A stretch of DNA of 64,000 nucleotides from NCBI GenBank assembly GCA_024331095.1, contig JANDJE010000006.1:36784-100783 (forward strand). The letters run 5' to 3'. Below the pieces are notes generated by a model. It was given only the letters and a program-made list of their open reading frames with translations. It was not told the origin of the DNA and did not search any database. Shown here piece after piece: positions 43,758 to 52,240 of the stretch (position 1 is its first letter; every line of letters begins with the position of its first letter). This DNA comes from Nitrospira sp. Lineage in GTDB: Bacteria; Nitrospirota; Nitrospiria; Nitrospirales; Nitrospiraceae. A program made the translations under genes and the position numbers.

Positions 43758-44147
43758 ATGAAAACGGTCTTCATACAGAGACAGATGGACAAAGCCATCG
43801 GAATGAGAAGCGTGGAAGCAACAATGCGGCCTGTGATTTGCTGCATCGCGGTCGCTGTAGCCTGCGTAGGCGGATGGCACAGTGTGACCCCGTCCATCGC
43901 CATGGCTCAGCCCCGCCCCATGGTGGTTGCCGGGCTGACGGAGCGCGGTATCGTGACCGATCTCTCCGAACGGACCATTGTCATCGATGGGAGAGCATAT
44001 GAAGTGGACCGCACGGTGGAGGTCTTTGATGATGAAGGCAATCAAACCGACCTATCGGCCGTTACACGGAACGTGGAAGTCCGATTCCGGGTGAAACAAG
44101 ACGATGTCCACAAAATCGACAAGATCATGGTTTATTTGGCGCGATAG
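43758..44147 (+). CDS. Small exported protein with a beta domain
   Basis: A 129-residue protein from ATG 43758 with GGAAGGGG upstream. A signal sequence (about 22-50, ICCIAVAVACVGGWHSV ... AMAQ) is followed by a short beta domain, GLTERGIVTDLSERTIVIDGRAYEVDRTVEVFDDEGNQTDL, which resembles DUF5666-like OB folds. It lies between pilX and pilY1 and may help their folding or export. Function unknown. Confidence 0.7.
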   Translation: MKTVFIQRQMDKAIGMRSVEATMRPVICCIAVAVACVGGWHSVTPSIAMAQPRPMVVAGLTERGIVTDLSERTIVIDGRAYEVDRTVEVFDDEGNQTDLSAVTRNVEVRFRVKQDDVHKIDKIMVYLAR

Positions 44148-44192
44148 TGATGCAATCGGCCGCAGGGCCGCCCAACAAACGAGGAGAATGCC

Positions 44193-47100
44193 ATGAACAG
44201 CCGGAACATCGCATGTCGTGGAGCCGCGGCCCTGATTGCGCTCGCCGGTTTCTTGTCAACACAGCCGCTTGCCGCTCAGACGATGGATCAGTATTACAGC
44301 GTGCCCCCCTTCGTGGCGGATCAGGTGCCGCCGAACATCATCCTCCTCATGGATAATTCCGGGAGCATGGGAGGACGGGCGTGCGATTCGACCTGGTGCG
44401 GCGTGCTGGCCGGCGGCGGAACCTCGCCGGTCAATGAAAGTTTCGTGGCGAGCACCACCTATAGCGGTTTTTTCGACTCGTTGACGTGTTACACCTACGA
44501 TGCCACAAATACTCGATTCGACGCGGCTTCCAGTAAATCCTCGCTCACCGCTACGTGTGGAGCAAGCGAATGGGACGGCAACTTTCTCAACTGGGCGACC
44601 TTTCGCCGATTTGACGCGGTAAAAAAGGCCTTGATCGGGGGGCATTGTGCGGTCACCCGTGCGGCGGACGGCACCTGTCCGGCGAGTGGATCTCCGGCCA
44701 GGATCACCATCAAGGTCGGCCAAGACGTCTTTAGCTCCAGTGCCTGCTGCCAGCATCATACAACCCAAGCCGTCCCAAGCAGCGGCACCAACGGCTATAG
44801 CGGCCGTGTCCCGACCTCTGCAACCGGAGGGACCCCCTCGAATCTGTACATCCATCTTCGCGGCGGCACGTCTGGCATGCAGGGAACATTTTGTGTGGAC
44901 AATGACAGTACAGCACCGGCATCAAACGCCACCTCCTGTACCGATTCCGATGGATTCGCCGAGAGCCAGTACCGGCTCCGTTTGGCAGTCTCTTCCCAAC
45001 CGACTGGCGTCATCCAACAGATCGGCGCGCAGGCCCGGTTTGCGCTCGCCGTGTTCAATGCTAGTTCGTCCTACAATGGCATGCGGATCTTGACCGGTGC
45101 CGGCAGCCGCCAATCGATCGATTTCAACGGGTCCACGGTGGAAACGTTTAATGACAATATAGCGGCCATGGTGGATGCGGTGGAGGAATCCTACCCGGCC
45201 ACCTGGACGCCCCTGGCGGAGTCGCTCTACGAGGTCACCCGCTATGTGGCGCAAATCAATTCGGCCTACTATCCCGATACTTATGTCTACCCCATCGCCT
45301 ATTCTCCGGGTGTTGCCTTTGGGGCGTCTGGACGTGGGAGTGTCGGGTCGGCGGAAATCACTGTGCTCACGGGATCAGAGACTTGCCCGTCCGGCTATAT
45401 TACCAATGCCTGCGGCCGTGATCCGTTCTTTTACGGCAGCAATCACACTCCGGCATGGGCGAGCACTTCGACCCAAGTCCGGTGCTGCAAGACATTCGTG
45501 ATCGTGTTCACGGACGGAGAGCCGACGCAAGACCTCAACATTCCATCGGGCCTCAACAACTATGCCGTCACCAATGCACCCTCCTACGTCGGCACCCTCT
45601 GCACGGGAAATAGAGGTGTTCCCTATGCCAATCCCCCGGGGGCGACGTGCAATAACGATCCCGCGACACCATCCAATGTGCTGCTGATGCAGCATCGGAC
45701 TGATTACAACGCGCAGGGATTTACCAATGGAAGCCACTACTTGGACGATGTCGCCTATTGGGCCCATATCAACGATCTACGGCCCTGCAACGGGACGGCG
45801 GACGGAACACTCGCCGTGTTGAATGTGACGGGTCACTGTTTAGAGGGACTTCAGAATGTCACGGTTTATACCTTCTATGCATTTGGCACGATCTCCGGTC
45901 GCGAACTTCTCATGAAAGCAGCATTGCTCGGTGGCTTCGAGGATACAAACGGCAACAATGTGCCGGATCTCGTCAATGAGTGGGACAAGGTCATCAATGC
46001 GACCGGTGCTCCTGGGAGTGACGGCATTCCCGACAATTATTTCGAATCATCCGACGTGGATGATTTACAGGAGCGGCTCATGGCCACGATCACGTCGATT
46101 TTGCGACGGAGCGCCTCCGGTACCTCGATCTCCGTGTTGGCCACCTCGGCGTCTGGCGAAGGGTCCATCTATCAAGCGTACTTCTTTACGAGCGACATCG
46201 GCCAGAGCGGGAACACGGTCAAATGGACCGGCTACACCCATGCGCTGTTCATCGACTCGTTCGGCAATTTCCGTGAGGACACCGATCAGGACGGGGTGTT
46301 GAATTACAGCGTCGATCGGATCGTGACGACCAGGTATGACGACGATCCGTCCAGCCCCACTTATCGGAGTGTCCTCGTGGACAAGTATGAAGATCTGAAT
46401 GGAGACGGATTGGCGGACAGCACGACGCCCGTCGTGCTGGGTGGAAACTTGAAGTCCATCATCCCGATCTGGGAGGCGGGCAAGGAATTGGCGCTGACCC
46501 CTTCGTCGTCGCGCAGAATTCTGACCTGGGTCGATGTCAACAACAATGGTCTCGTCGATCCGGGCGAGCAGATGGACTTCGGCACGACCAATTGTACGAC
46601 GCTGCGCGACTATCTGCGCTACGCCGGTGACACCTGTACAGGCAGCAGCAACGCGATGAACTTGATTAACTTCATTCGTGGTGATGAAGTGGCAGGACTG
46701 CGGACCCGCATGATTGAAGTGCCGGTTGGGAGCGGGTCGTATCACGTCTGGAAACTCGGCGATCCGATCCACTCGACGCCGACGATCGTCGGGCCACCGA
46801 AAGAACGGTACGACTTGATTTATGGCGATGCGACCTACAACACGTTTTATCAGCAATATAGAAACCGGCGCCAAGTGGCCTATGTTGGAGCCAACGACGG
46901 GATGCTCCATGCCTTCAACGCGGGATTCTATCATCGCGGGGATAACCCGGCGACGACGAACGTGGTCGAGCGGGGTTGGTTTACCAAAACACCCACCGAT
47001 AATTCGGGAGGCCCCAATTTGGGGGCGGAGCTCTGGGCCTTCATCCCCTATCAGCTTCTGCCGCAACTTCAGTGGCTCGCGAGGGCCGACTATAGCCACG

Positions 47101-48626
47101 TGTATTACGTCGATCTGAAACCGAAAGTGTCGGACGTCCGAATTTTTACGCCCGATGCCGACCATCCGGACGGCTGGGGAACGATCTTGATCGGCGGCTT
47201 CCGCATGGGAGGTAGTTGCGGTAACTGCACGGCTTCGACCGGTGCCCCCCCCATGACGGTCAATATCGGCGGCACGACCCGGACGTTTTACAGCGCCTAT
47301 TTCGTGTTGGACATTACGAACCCGGAAGTCGATCCGAAGCTCTTGTGGGTGTTCACCGACAGCGGATTGGGACTCACGACGGCCTATCCGGCCATTACGC
47401 GGGTGAACCCGACGAGCGATACGCCGACCAGCAAGACCAACGAAAAGTGGTACGCCATTTTCGGGTCCGGCCCCAATGGCTATCAGGCAGATTTGCCTTC
47501 CACACCGAGCCAAACGGCCAAACTCTATGCGGTTGATCTGGCCGTAGGACCGGGGATCAGCAACAGCAATGTGACGACGATGCCCGTGGGGACCTGGCGC
47601 TCGTTTATGGGGCATATTATCACGGTGGACAAGGATCTCGATTGGCGCGGCGATGTCGCTTATATGGGAAGGACCATTCATGACGGAGCATTGCCGTGGC
47701 GCGGGAAACTCTACCGGCTGACGATGAGTTGTCCATCCAGCCCGTGCACGCCCGAGACTTGGGGGATATCAAGTGGATCGGGCCGCAGGCCCACGGAAGT
47801 GATCGATACCTTCTCCGATCCTATTTTGGGAACCGTAGAGGTCGGACCCCTGACGGCCGCGCCGACGGTCACGATCGACGATGCGAACAAACTCTGGGTC
47901 TTTTTCGGCACGGGGCGGTATTTCGGCAATTCCGACAAGGTCGATAACAACGTGCAACGGCTGTTCGGCATCAAGGATTCCGTGGTGAACGGCATCTGCA
48001 CACAGACCAGCGCGGCCAGTTGTCATGACGATGACTTGGTGGACGTGACCAATGCGACGGTCTGTTTGGTCTGTGACGGCGGCACCAATCAAGTGACGGA
48101 TCCGACGAATCCGACCGTCACCACGTTCCATGGAACCGGGACGACCTCGATGGTGGGTTTGGTGGACCAGAGAGACGGCTGGCGCGTCACCCTGCCCACC
48201 GGCTCGGGCACCAATGCGGCGGAACGATCGGTGGTCAGCCCGACTCTGATCGGCGGCACCGTGTTCTTCCCCACGTTCGTCCCGACGAATGACTACTGCG
48301 CTTCGACCGGCTTGAGTTATCTCTACGCCCTCTATTACAAGACCGGCACCGCCGCCACGACGCCGGTGGTCGGCACGACGACGGCGGGCGCCAATGTCAA
48401 CGTCACGACCAAAGTCGCGCTGGGCGTGGGGTTGGCCTCATCGATGTCCGTCCAGATCGGATCGCAAGGGGCCGGCAATCTCGGAACCGGTGGCACGGGC
48501 GGAGGGGGATGCGCCGGCGGCATGACCGGGGCGATTCAAATGAGCACCGGCGCGGCGACTCAGCCCTGCGCGAGCGCGGGGGACTATTTCAGCCGCTATG
48601 TCAGTTGGGTTCATCAGCGGGATTGA
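44193..48626 (+). CDS. pilY1: PilY1-type pilus tip-associated protein
   Basis: A 1477-residue exported protein (signal peptide to about residue 28). The N-terminal half has a von Willebrand-like MIDAS site, NIILLMDNSGSMG, at about 50. Calcium-type loops are DTDQDGVLNYSVD (about 695), DLNGDGLADST (about 736) and DVNNNGLVDPGEQ (about 780). The C-terminal 700 residues form the PilY1 beta-propeller (HAFNAGFYHRG, GWGTILIGGFRMGG, LWVFFGTGRYFG). PilY1 sits at the pilus tip and controls extension, retraction and adhesion in a calcium-dependent way. Its place after pilVWX is canonical. The cysteine-rich N-terminal region (over a dozen Cys in the first 500 residues) is notable. Confidence 0.9.
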   Translation: MNSRNIACRGAAALIALAGFLSTQPLAAQTMDQYYSVPPFVADQVPPNIILLMDNSGSMGGRACDSTWCGVLAGGGTSPVNESFVASTTYSGFFDSLTCYTYDATNTRFDAASSKSSLTATCGASEWDGNFLNWATFRRFDAVKKALIGGHCAVTRAADGTCPASGSPARITIKVGQDVFSSSACCQHHTTQAVPSSGTNGYSGRVPTSATGGTPSNLYIHLRGGTSGMQGTFCVDNDSTAPASNATSCTDSDGFAESQYRLRLAVSSQPTGVIQQIGAQARFALAVFNASSSYNGMRILTGAGSRQSIDFNGSTVETFNDNIAAMVDAVEESYPATWTPLAESLYEVTRYVAQINSAYYPDTYVYPIAYSPGVAFGASGRGSVGSAEITVLTGSETCPSGYITNACGRDPFFYGSNHTPAWASTSTQVRCCKTFVIVFTDGEPTQDLNIPSGLNNYAVTNAPSYVGTLCTGNRGVPYANPPGATCNNDPATPSNVLLMQHRTDYNAQGFTNGSHYLDDVAYWAHINDLRPCNGTADGTLAVLNVTGHCLEGLQNVTVYTFYAFGTISGRELLMKAALLGGFEDTNGNNVPDLVNEWDKVINATGAPGSDGIPDNYFESSDVDDLQERLMATITSILRRSASGTSISVLATSASGEGSIYQAYFFTSDIGQSGNTVKWTGYTHALFIDSFGNFREDTDQDGVLNYSVDRIVTTRYDDDPSSPTYRSVLVDKYEDLNGDGLADSTTPVVLGGNLKSIIPIWEAGKELALTPSSSRRILTWVDVNNNGLVDPGEQMDFGTTNCTTLRDYLRYAGDTCTGSSNAMNLINFIRGDEVAGLRTRMIEVPVGSGSYHVWKLGDPIHSTPTIVGPPKERYDLIYGDATYNTFYQQYRNRRQVAYVGANDGMLHAFNAGFYHRGDNPATTNVVERGWFTKTPTDNSGGPNLGAELWAFIPYQLLPQLQWLARADYSHVYYVDLKPKVSDVRIFTPDADHPDGWGTILIGGFRMGGSCGNCTASTGAPPMTVNIGGTTRTFYSAYFVLDITNPEVDPKLLWVFTDSGLGLTTAYPAITRVNPTSDTPTSKTNEKWYAIFGSGPNGYQADLPSTPSQTAKLYAVDLAVGPGISNSNVTTMPVGTWRSFMGHIITVDKDLDWRGDVAYMGRTIHDGALPWRGKLYRLTMSCPSSPCTPETWGISSGSGRRPTEVIDTFSDPILGTVEVGPLTAAPTVTIDDANKLWVFFGTGRYFGNSDKVDNNVQRLFGIKDSVVNGICTQTSAASCHDDDLVDVTNATVCLVCDGGTNQVTDPTNPTVTTFHGTGTTSMVGLVDQRDGWRVTLPTGSGTNAAERSVVSPTLIGGTVFFPTFVPTNDYCASTGLSYLYALYYKTGTAATTPVVGTTTAGANVNVTTKVALGVGLASSMSVQIGSQGAGNLGTGGTGGGGCAGGMTGAIQMSTGAATQPCASAGDYFSRYVSWVHQRD

Positions 48627-48669
48627 TGGGCGACATCGTCGTTTGCCCGGCGAGAACAGGAAGAGCGTC

Positions 48670-49620
48670 GTGCTTCGTATAGCCGTCATCGTGGCGGTTA
48701 CCGCACTCTGGACGATGGCGTCCTGTACGGACCGCCCGTCATCACCCTCTTTAACCTCTCCGGCGGCTGGGAACCGACCTCCGACCGTCCTATCGGCTCG
48801 GTTTCTCAACGAACCCTTGTCGGCAGCGGAGCCGGCGGCCGTCCAGGTCGTTACCGAAGATCCGGAACACGAGGCTGTGACCTTGTCGTATCAATGGTAC
48901 GTGGAAGGTGTCCCCCTCGTCGGTGAAACGAATCCCACATTGTCTTCCGCCAAATTTCGTCGAGGCCAACGGGTGAGCGTGGAGATTACTCCGGCTGATG
49001 CCAAGCAAAAGGGGCCTTCCTATCGCGTCCCTCCCGTGTCGGTGGGCAACGCGCCCCCGGTCGTTCGGTCGGCCATGATCGTCCGTCGCGATGAGTCATC
49101 CGGAAATCTGATTGAGGCGTTGGTCGATGCGAGCGATCCCGATCTCGATCCTTTGAGCGTGACCTACCGTTGGTACAAGAACCAGGTGTTGGTGAAGGAA
49201 GGCGAAGAAGCGTTGTTCGACGTCGGAGAAGTCGCCGTGGGCGAGACGGTCGTCGTCGAAGTCACGGCTCGCGATCCCAGCGGTGCAAGCGACACGGCGC
49301 GGTCCGCTCCCTGGTCGATGGGCAATAGGCCGCCTCGGATCGTCTCCACGCCGCCGGTTCCCCACACCTCCGAATCGTACACGTACAAAGTCCAGGCGAT
49401 CGACGACGATGGAGACGACTTGGTCTATGCGTTGGAAACCGCCCCCGCCGGTATGACGATCGGCGAGCGGACCGGCCGGATCGACTGGCGCGTCCCTCCA
49501 GATCAAGCGGGAGTCCGACACGTGAAAATAGTCGTGAAAGACGGGCGCGGCGGAGCCGCGCTGCAAGAGTTCGACCTTCATGTGACCTCGCTGCCTCTCG
49601 TCGCCCGGCCGGGAACGTAA
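48670..49620 (+). CDS. Lipoprotein with Ig/cadherin-like repeats
   Basis: A 316-residue protein from GTG 48670 with AGGAAGAG upstream. The signal MLRIAVIVAVTALWTMASC ends in a lipobox, so the protein is probably lipid-anchored. The mature part holds about three 95-residue repeats with PPxV(R/L)S(A/T) starts and SYQWYVEGVPL, TYRWYKNQVLV, YKVQAIDDDGDD, typical of PKD, cadherin or He_PIG folds. It follows pilY1 and may anchor or bind the pilus (inference). Longer frames upstream overlap pilY1 and are less likely. Confidence 0.72.
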   Translation: MLRIAVIVAVTALWTMASCTDRPSSPSLTSPAAGNRPPTVLSARFLNEPLSAAEPAAVQVVTEDPEHEAVTLSYQWYVEGVPLVGETNPTLSSAKFRRGQRVSVEITPADAKQKGPSYRVPPVSVGNAPPVVRSAMIVRRDESSGNLIEALVDASDPDLDPLSVTYRWYKNQVLVKEGEEALFDVGEVAVGETVVVEVTARDPSGASDTARSAPWSMGNRPPRIVSTPPVPHTSESYTYKVQAIDDDGDDLVYALETAPAGMTIGERTGRIDWRVPPDQAGVRHVKIVVKDGRGGAALQEFDLHVTSLPLVARPGT

Positions 49621-49650
49621 CCGGGGCATTTCCCGATCTCGCCCTTCCGC

Positions 49651-49680
49651 TTGTCGGGTATTTTCCCGCTCTGGTAAGAT
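49651..49680 (+). promoter_or_regulatory. Sigma-70 type promoter candidate before phoH
   Basis: TTGTCG at 49651-49656 and TAAGAT at 49675-49680 are separated by 18 bases, each matching 4 of 6 consensus positions. Transcription would begin about 8 bases before the phoH ATG at 49695, leaving a very short leader. Moderate support only. Confidence 0.4.
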
Positions 49681-49694
49681 GAAACCACGGATTC

Positions 49695-50789
49695 ATGTCG
49701 GACGAAGGAGTCCACACCCCGCTTGTGCGTAAGCTGAAATTACGAGAGGGCACCAATACCGCCGTCCTGTTCGGTCATCATGATCGGCATCTCAAGTTGA
49801 TCGAACAGGAATTGGGGGTGCGGTTGTCGGCTCGGGGCGAAGAATTGACCATGGACGGTCAGCCGGAAGCCGTTCGTCAAGCGGAGCGGGTGGTGCTCGA
49901 GCTGGCCGCGTTGGCGAACGAGGGGATCATCCTGCAAACGGAAGACGTCACCCACGCGTTGAGCGCCTTGCGGCAGGAGCCGGACGCCGCGATCAAGGAC
50001 GTTCTCTGCGGGCAGGCGACCATCGTCACCAAAAAACGGCTCATCGGTCCCAAGTCTCCGACCCAGAAAACGTACATCGAGGCGATCAACAAGCACGACG
50101 TCGTCATCGCCATCGGGCCGGCCGGGACGGGCAAGACCTATCTGGCCATGGCCATGGCGGTGAGCGCGTTGATGAAAAAAGAAGTCAGCCGGATCATTCT
50201 CGCGAGACCCGCCGTCGAAGCCGGAGAAAAGCTCGGGTTTCTGCCGGGTGACCTCTATCAGAAGGTCAATCCCTACCTGCGCCCCTTGTACGACGCGCTG
50301 TTCGACATGATGGACGTGGAGCGAGCCAACCGGCTGATCGAACGGGGAGACATTGAAATCGCGCCGCTGGCGTTCATGCGCGGGCGCACGCTGAACGACT
50401 CGTTCGTCATTCTCGACGAAGCGCAAAACGCCACCGCCGAGCAGATGAAAATGTTTCTCACGCGGTTGGGATTCCACTCAAAGATGGTTGTGACGGGAGA
50501 CATCACCCAGGTGGACTTGCCGAACGACCGGGTGTCGGGATTGATCGAAGTCAAGGACGTGCTCCGCGACGTGGACGGCGTCGCGTTCGTGCATTTCGAC
50601 GACAAGGACGTCGTGCGGCACCGCCTCGTTCAGAACATCATCAAAGCCTACGATCGCTATCAATCAACCGGCGCCGGAGGGTCGGGTCAAGGCCGACGGC
50701 GCGCGCCTTTCCACTCGTCCTCGCCCAGGCATCGCAAACCGTCTCCGGCCTCGGTGCCGTCGGATGATGCGCTCGGCCAACCCCACTGA
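49695..50789 (+). CDS. phoH: PhoH-family ATPase / predicted RNA helicase
   Basis: A 364-residue protein: an N-terminal KH-like domain (about 20-110), then the PhoH ATPase with GPAGTGKTYLAMAMAV, ILARPAVEAGEKLGFLPGD and FVILDEAQNATAEQMKMFLTRLG. The C-terminal 40 residues are basic and serine/proline-rich. PhoH proteins act in RNA metabolism and are commonly followed by ybeY, as here: the stop and the ybeY start share one base (TGATG). Confidence 0.92.
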   Translation: MSDEGVHTPLVRKLKLREGTNTAVLFGHHDRHLKLIEQELGVRLSARGEELTMDGQPEAVRQAERVVLELAALANEGIILQTEDVTHALSALRQEPDAAIKDVLCGQATIVTKKRLIGPKSPTQKTYIEAINKHDVVIAIGPAGTGKTYLAMAMAVSALMKKEVSRIILARPAVEAGEKLGFLPGDLYQKVNPYLRPLYDALFDMMDVERANRLIERGDIEIAPLAFMRGRTLNDSFVILDEAQNATAEQMKMFLTRLGFHSKMVVTGDITQVDLPNDRVSGLIEVKDVLRDVDGVAFVHFDDKDVVRHRLVQNIIKAYDRYQSTGAGGSGQGRRRAPFHSSSPRHRKPSPASVPSDDALGQPH

Positions 50790-51250
50790 TGGCCGTCTTT
50801 CTGCGCGTCCGCCTCAGGCGGTTGTCGAAACGACAAGACTCGCTCGTGAGCGCGGCGCGAGCTATTCTCGACGCGCTCGGAGAGTCGCGGTCGGAATTGA
50901 GCGTGGAGCTGGTCGGCGACGGGCGGATGCGCCGTTTGAACAGAGTCTATCGGGGGAAAGATCGGACCACCGACGTGTTGGCGTTTGCGATGCGGGAGAC
51001 GAAGTCTCCCTGCCGGAGGCTCCTGGGCGACGTGGTCATCTCCGTGCCGACCGCGACGCGTCAAGCGAAAGAAGCGGGGCGGTCGCTGAACGAGGAAATC
51101 GCCGCGCTGCTGGTGCATGGGGTGCTGCATTTGTGCGGCTACGATCATGAGAGGAACGAACGGGAGGCCGAGCGGATGAAACGGCGTGAACGAGCCGTGT
51201 TGCGGGCGGTGGAAGCCGTTCCTCGCCTGGTGCGAAGACGGACTCGATAA
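50789..51250 (+). CDS. ybeY: Endoribonuclease YbeY (rRNA maturation factor)
   Basis: A 153-residue metalloprotein with the active site HGVLHLCGYDHE, three histidines that bind zinc, and RTTDVLAFAM upstream. YbeY takes part in 16S rRNA 3'-end maturation and ribosome quality control. Coupled to phoH by a shared base and followed by ftsY after 21 bases. The C-terminal tail is arginine-rich (RRRTR). Confidence 0.93.
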   Translation: MAVFLRVRLRRLSKRQDSLVSAARAILDALGESRSELSVELVGDGRMRRLNRVYRGKDRTTDVLAFAMRETKSPCRRLLGDVVISVPTATRQAKEAGRSLNEEIAALLVHGVLHLCGYDHERNEREAERMKRRERAVLRAVEAVPRLVRRRTR

Positions 51251-51271
51251 GCAAAAAAGGAGACTCTGATC

Positions 51272-52207
51272 GTGGGGTGGTTTCAGAGGTTGCAAGAAGG
51301 GTTGGGGAAAACGCGGCAAGCCGTGCGGCAATCGCTCGACCACATGCTGGGGCGGACGCCGACACCGGCCCTGCTGGAAGAGCTCGAAGCGTCGCTGCTC
51401 GGCGCCGATCTCGGCGCCCGCGTCGTGGATCGATTGATCCGCCGAGTCAATGAAGAGGCGCGCGGCGAGGCGGCTTCGTCGTTCCAGGGCGTTCAGAACG
51501 TGTTGAGCCGAGCCCTGTACGACATCCTCAAGCAGGTCGCCGGCCCTCCGCTCCTTGAGTTGATCGACCGGGGCCCCCGACCCTTCGTCGTGCTCGCGGT
51601 CGGCGTAAACGGGGTGGGAAAAACCACGACGATCGCGAAAATGGCGCGACGGCTGGCGCAGGCCGGACGGCGGCCGTTGTTGGTGGCGGGCGACACGTTT
51701 CGCGCCGCGGCGATCGAGCAGTTGCAGGTATGGGCGGATCGGTTGGAAGTGCCGATCATCCGCCAGCGGCACGGGGCCGATCCCGCGTCCGTGGCCTTCG
51801 ACGGTATCGCCGCGGCCAAGGCTCGAGGGACGGACGTGGTGCTCATCGATACGGCGGGCCGGTTGCATACCAAGTCCAACCTGATGGAAGAGTTGCGCAA
51901 GGTCAAGCGCGTCGTCAGCCGCGAGTTGCCCGGCGCGCCCCACGAAGTGCTGCTGGTGTTGGACGCCACGGTCGGCCAAAACGCCCTGGCGCAGGCCAGA
52001 CAATTTCACGAGGCGGTGGGCGTCACCGGTTTGGTGTTGACGAAATTGGATGGCACGGCTCGAGGCGGCATCGTCGTGGCCATTGCCGAAGAACTCAAGA
52101 TACCGGTCCGTCTGGTGGGTGTCGGAGAAGGGGTTGAAGACCTACAGGACTTCAACCCCGAAGCCTTCGTTGCGGCGCTGTTTGGAGAACCGGCCGCCGG
52201 CTCGTAG
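51272..52207 (+). CDS. ftsY: Signal recognition particle receptor FtsY
   Basis: A 311-residue protein with a GTG start at 51272 and AAAAGGAGA upstream. The short NG core begins almost at once: helical N domain, then GVNGVGKTTTIAKMA (G1), DTFRAAAIEQL, IDTAGRLHT (G3) and TKLDGTARGG (G4). The long acidic A domain of proteobacterial FtsY is absent, so membrane binding relies on the amphipathic N-terminal helix WFQRLQEGLGKTRQAV. It docks SRP-ribosome complexes at the translocon. Confidence 0.94.
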   Translation: MGWFQRLQEGLGKTRQAVRQSLDHMLGRTPTPALLEELEASLLGADLGARVVDRLIRRVNEEARGEAASSFQGVQNVLSRALYDILKQVAGPPLLELIDRGPRPFVVLAVGVNGVGKTTTIAKMARRLAQAGRRPLLVAGDTFRAAAIEQLQVWADRLEVPIIRQRHGADPASVAFDGIAAAKARGTDVVLIDTAGRLHTKSNLMEELRKVKRVVSRELPGAPHEVLLVLDATVGQNALAQARQFHEAVGVTGLVLTKLDGTARGGIVVAIAEELKIPVRLVGVGEGVEDLQDFNPEAFVAALFGEPAAGS

Positions 52208-52240
52208 CTCCTCTTCTTCTCGTTTCGTTCTCTCCATGCT

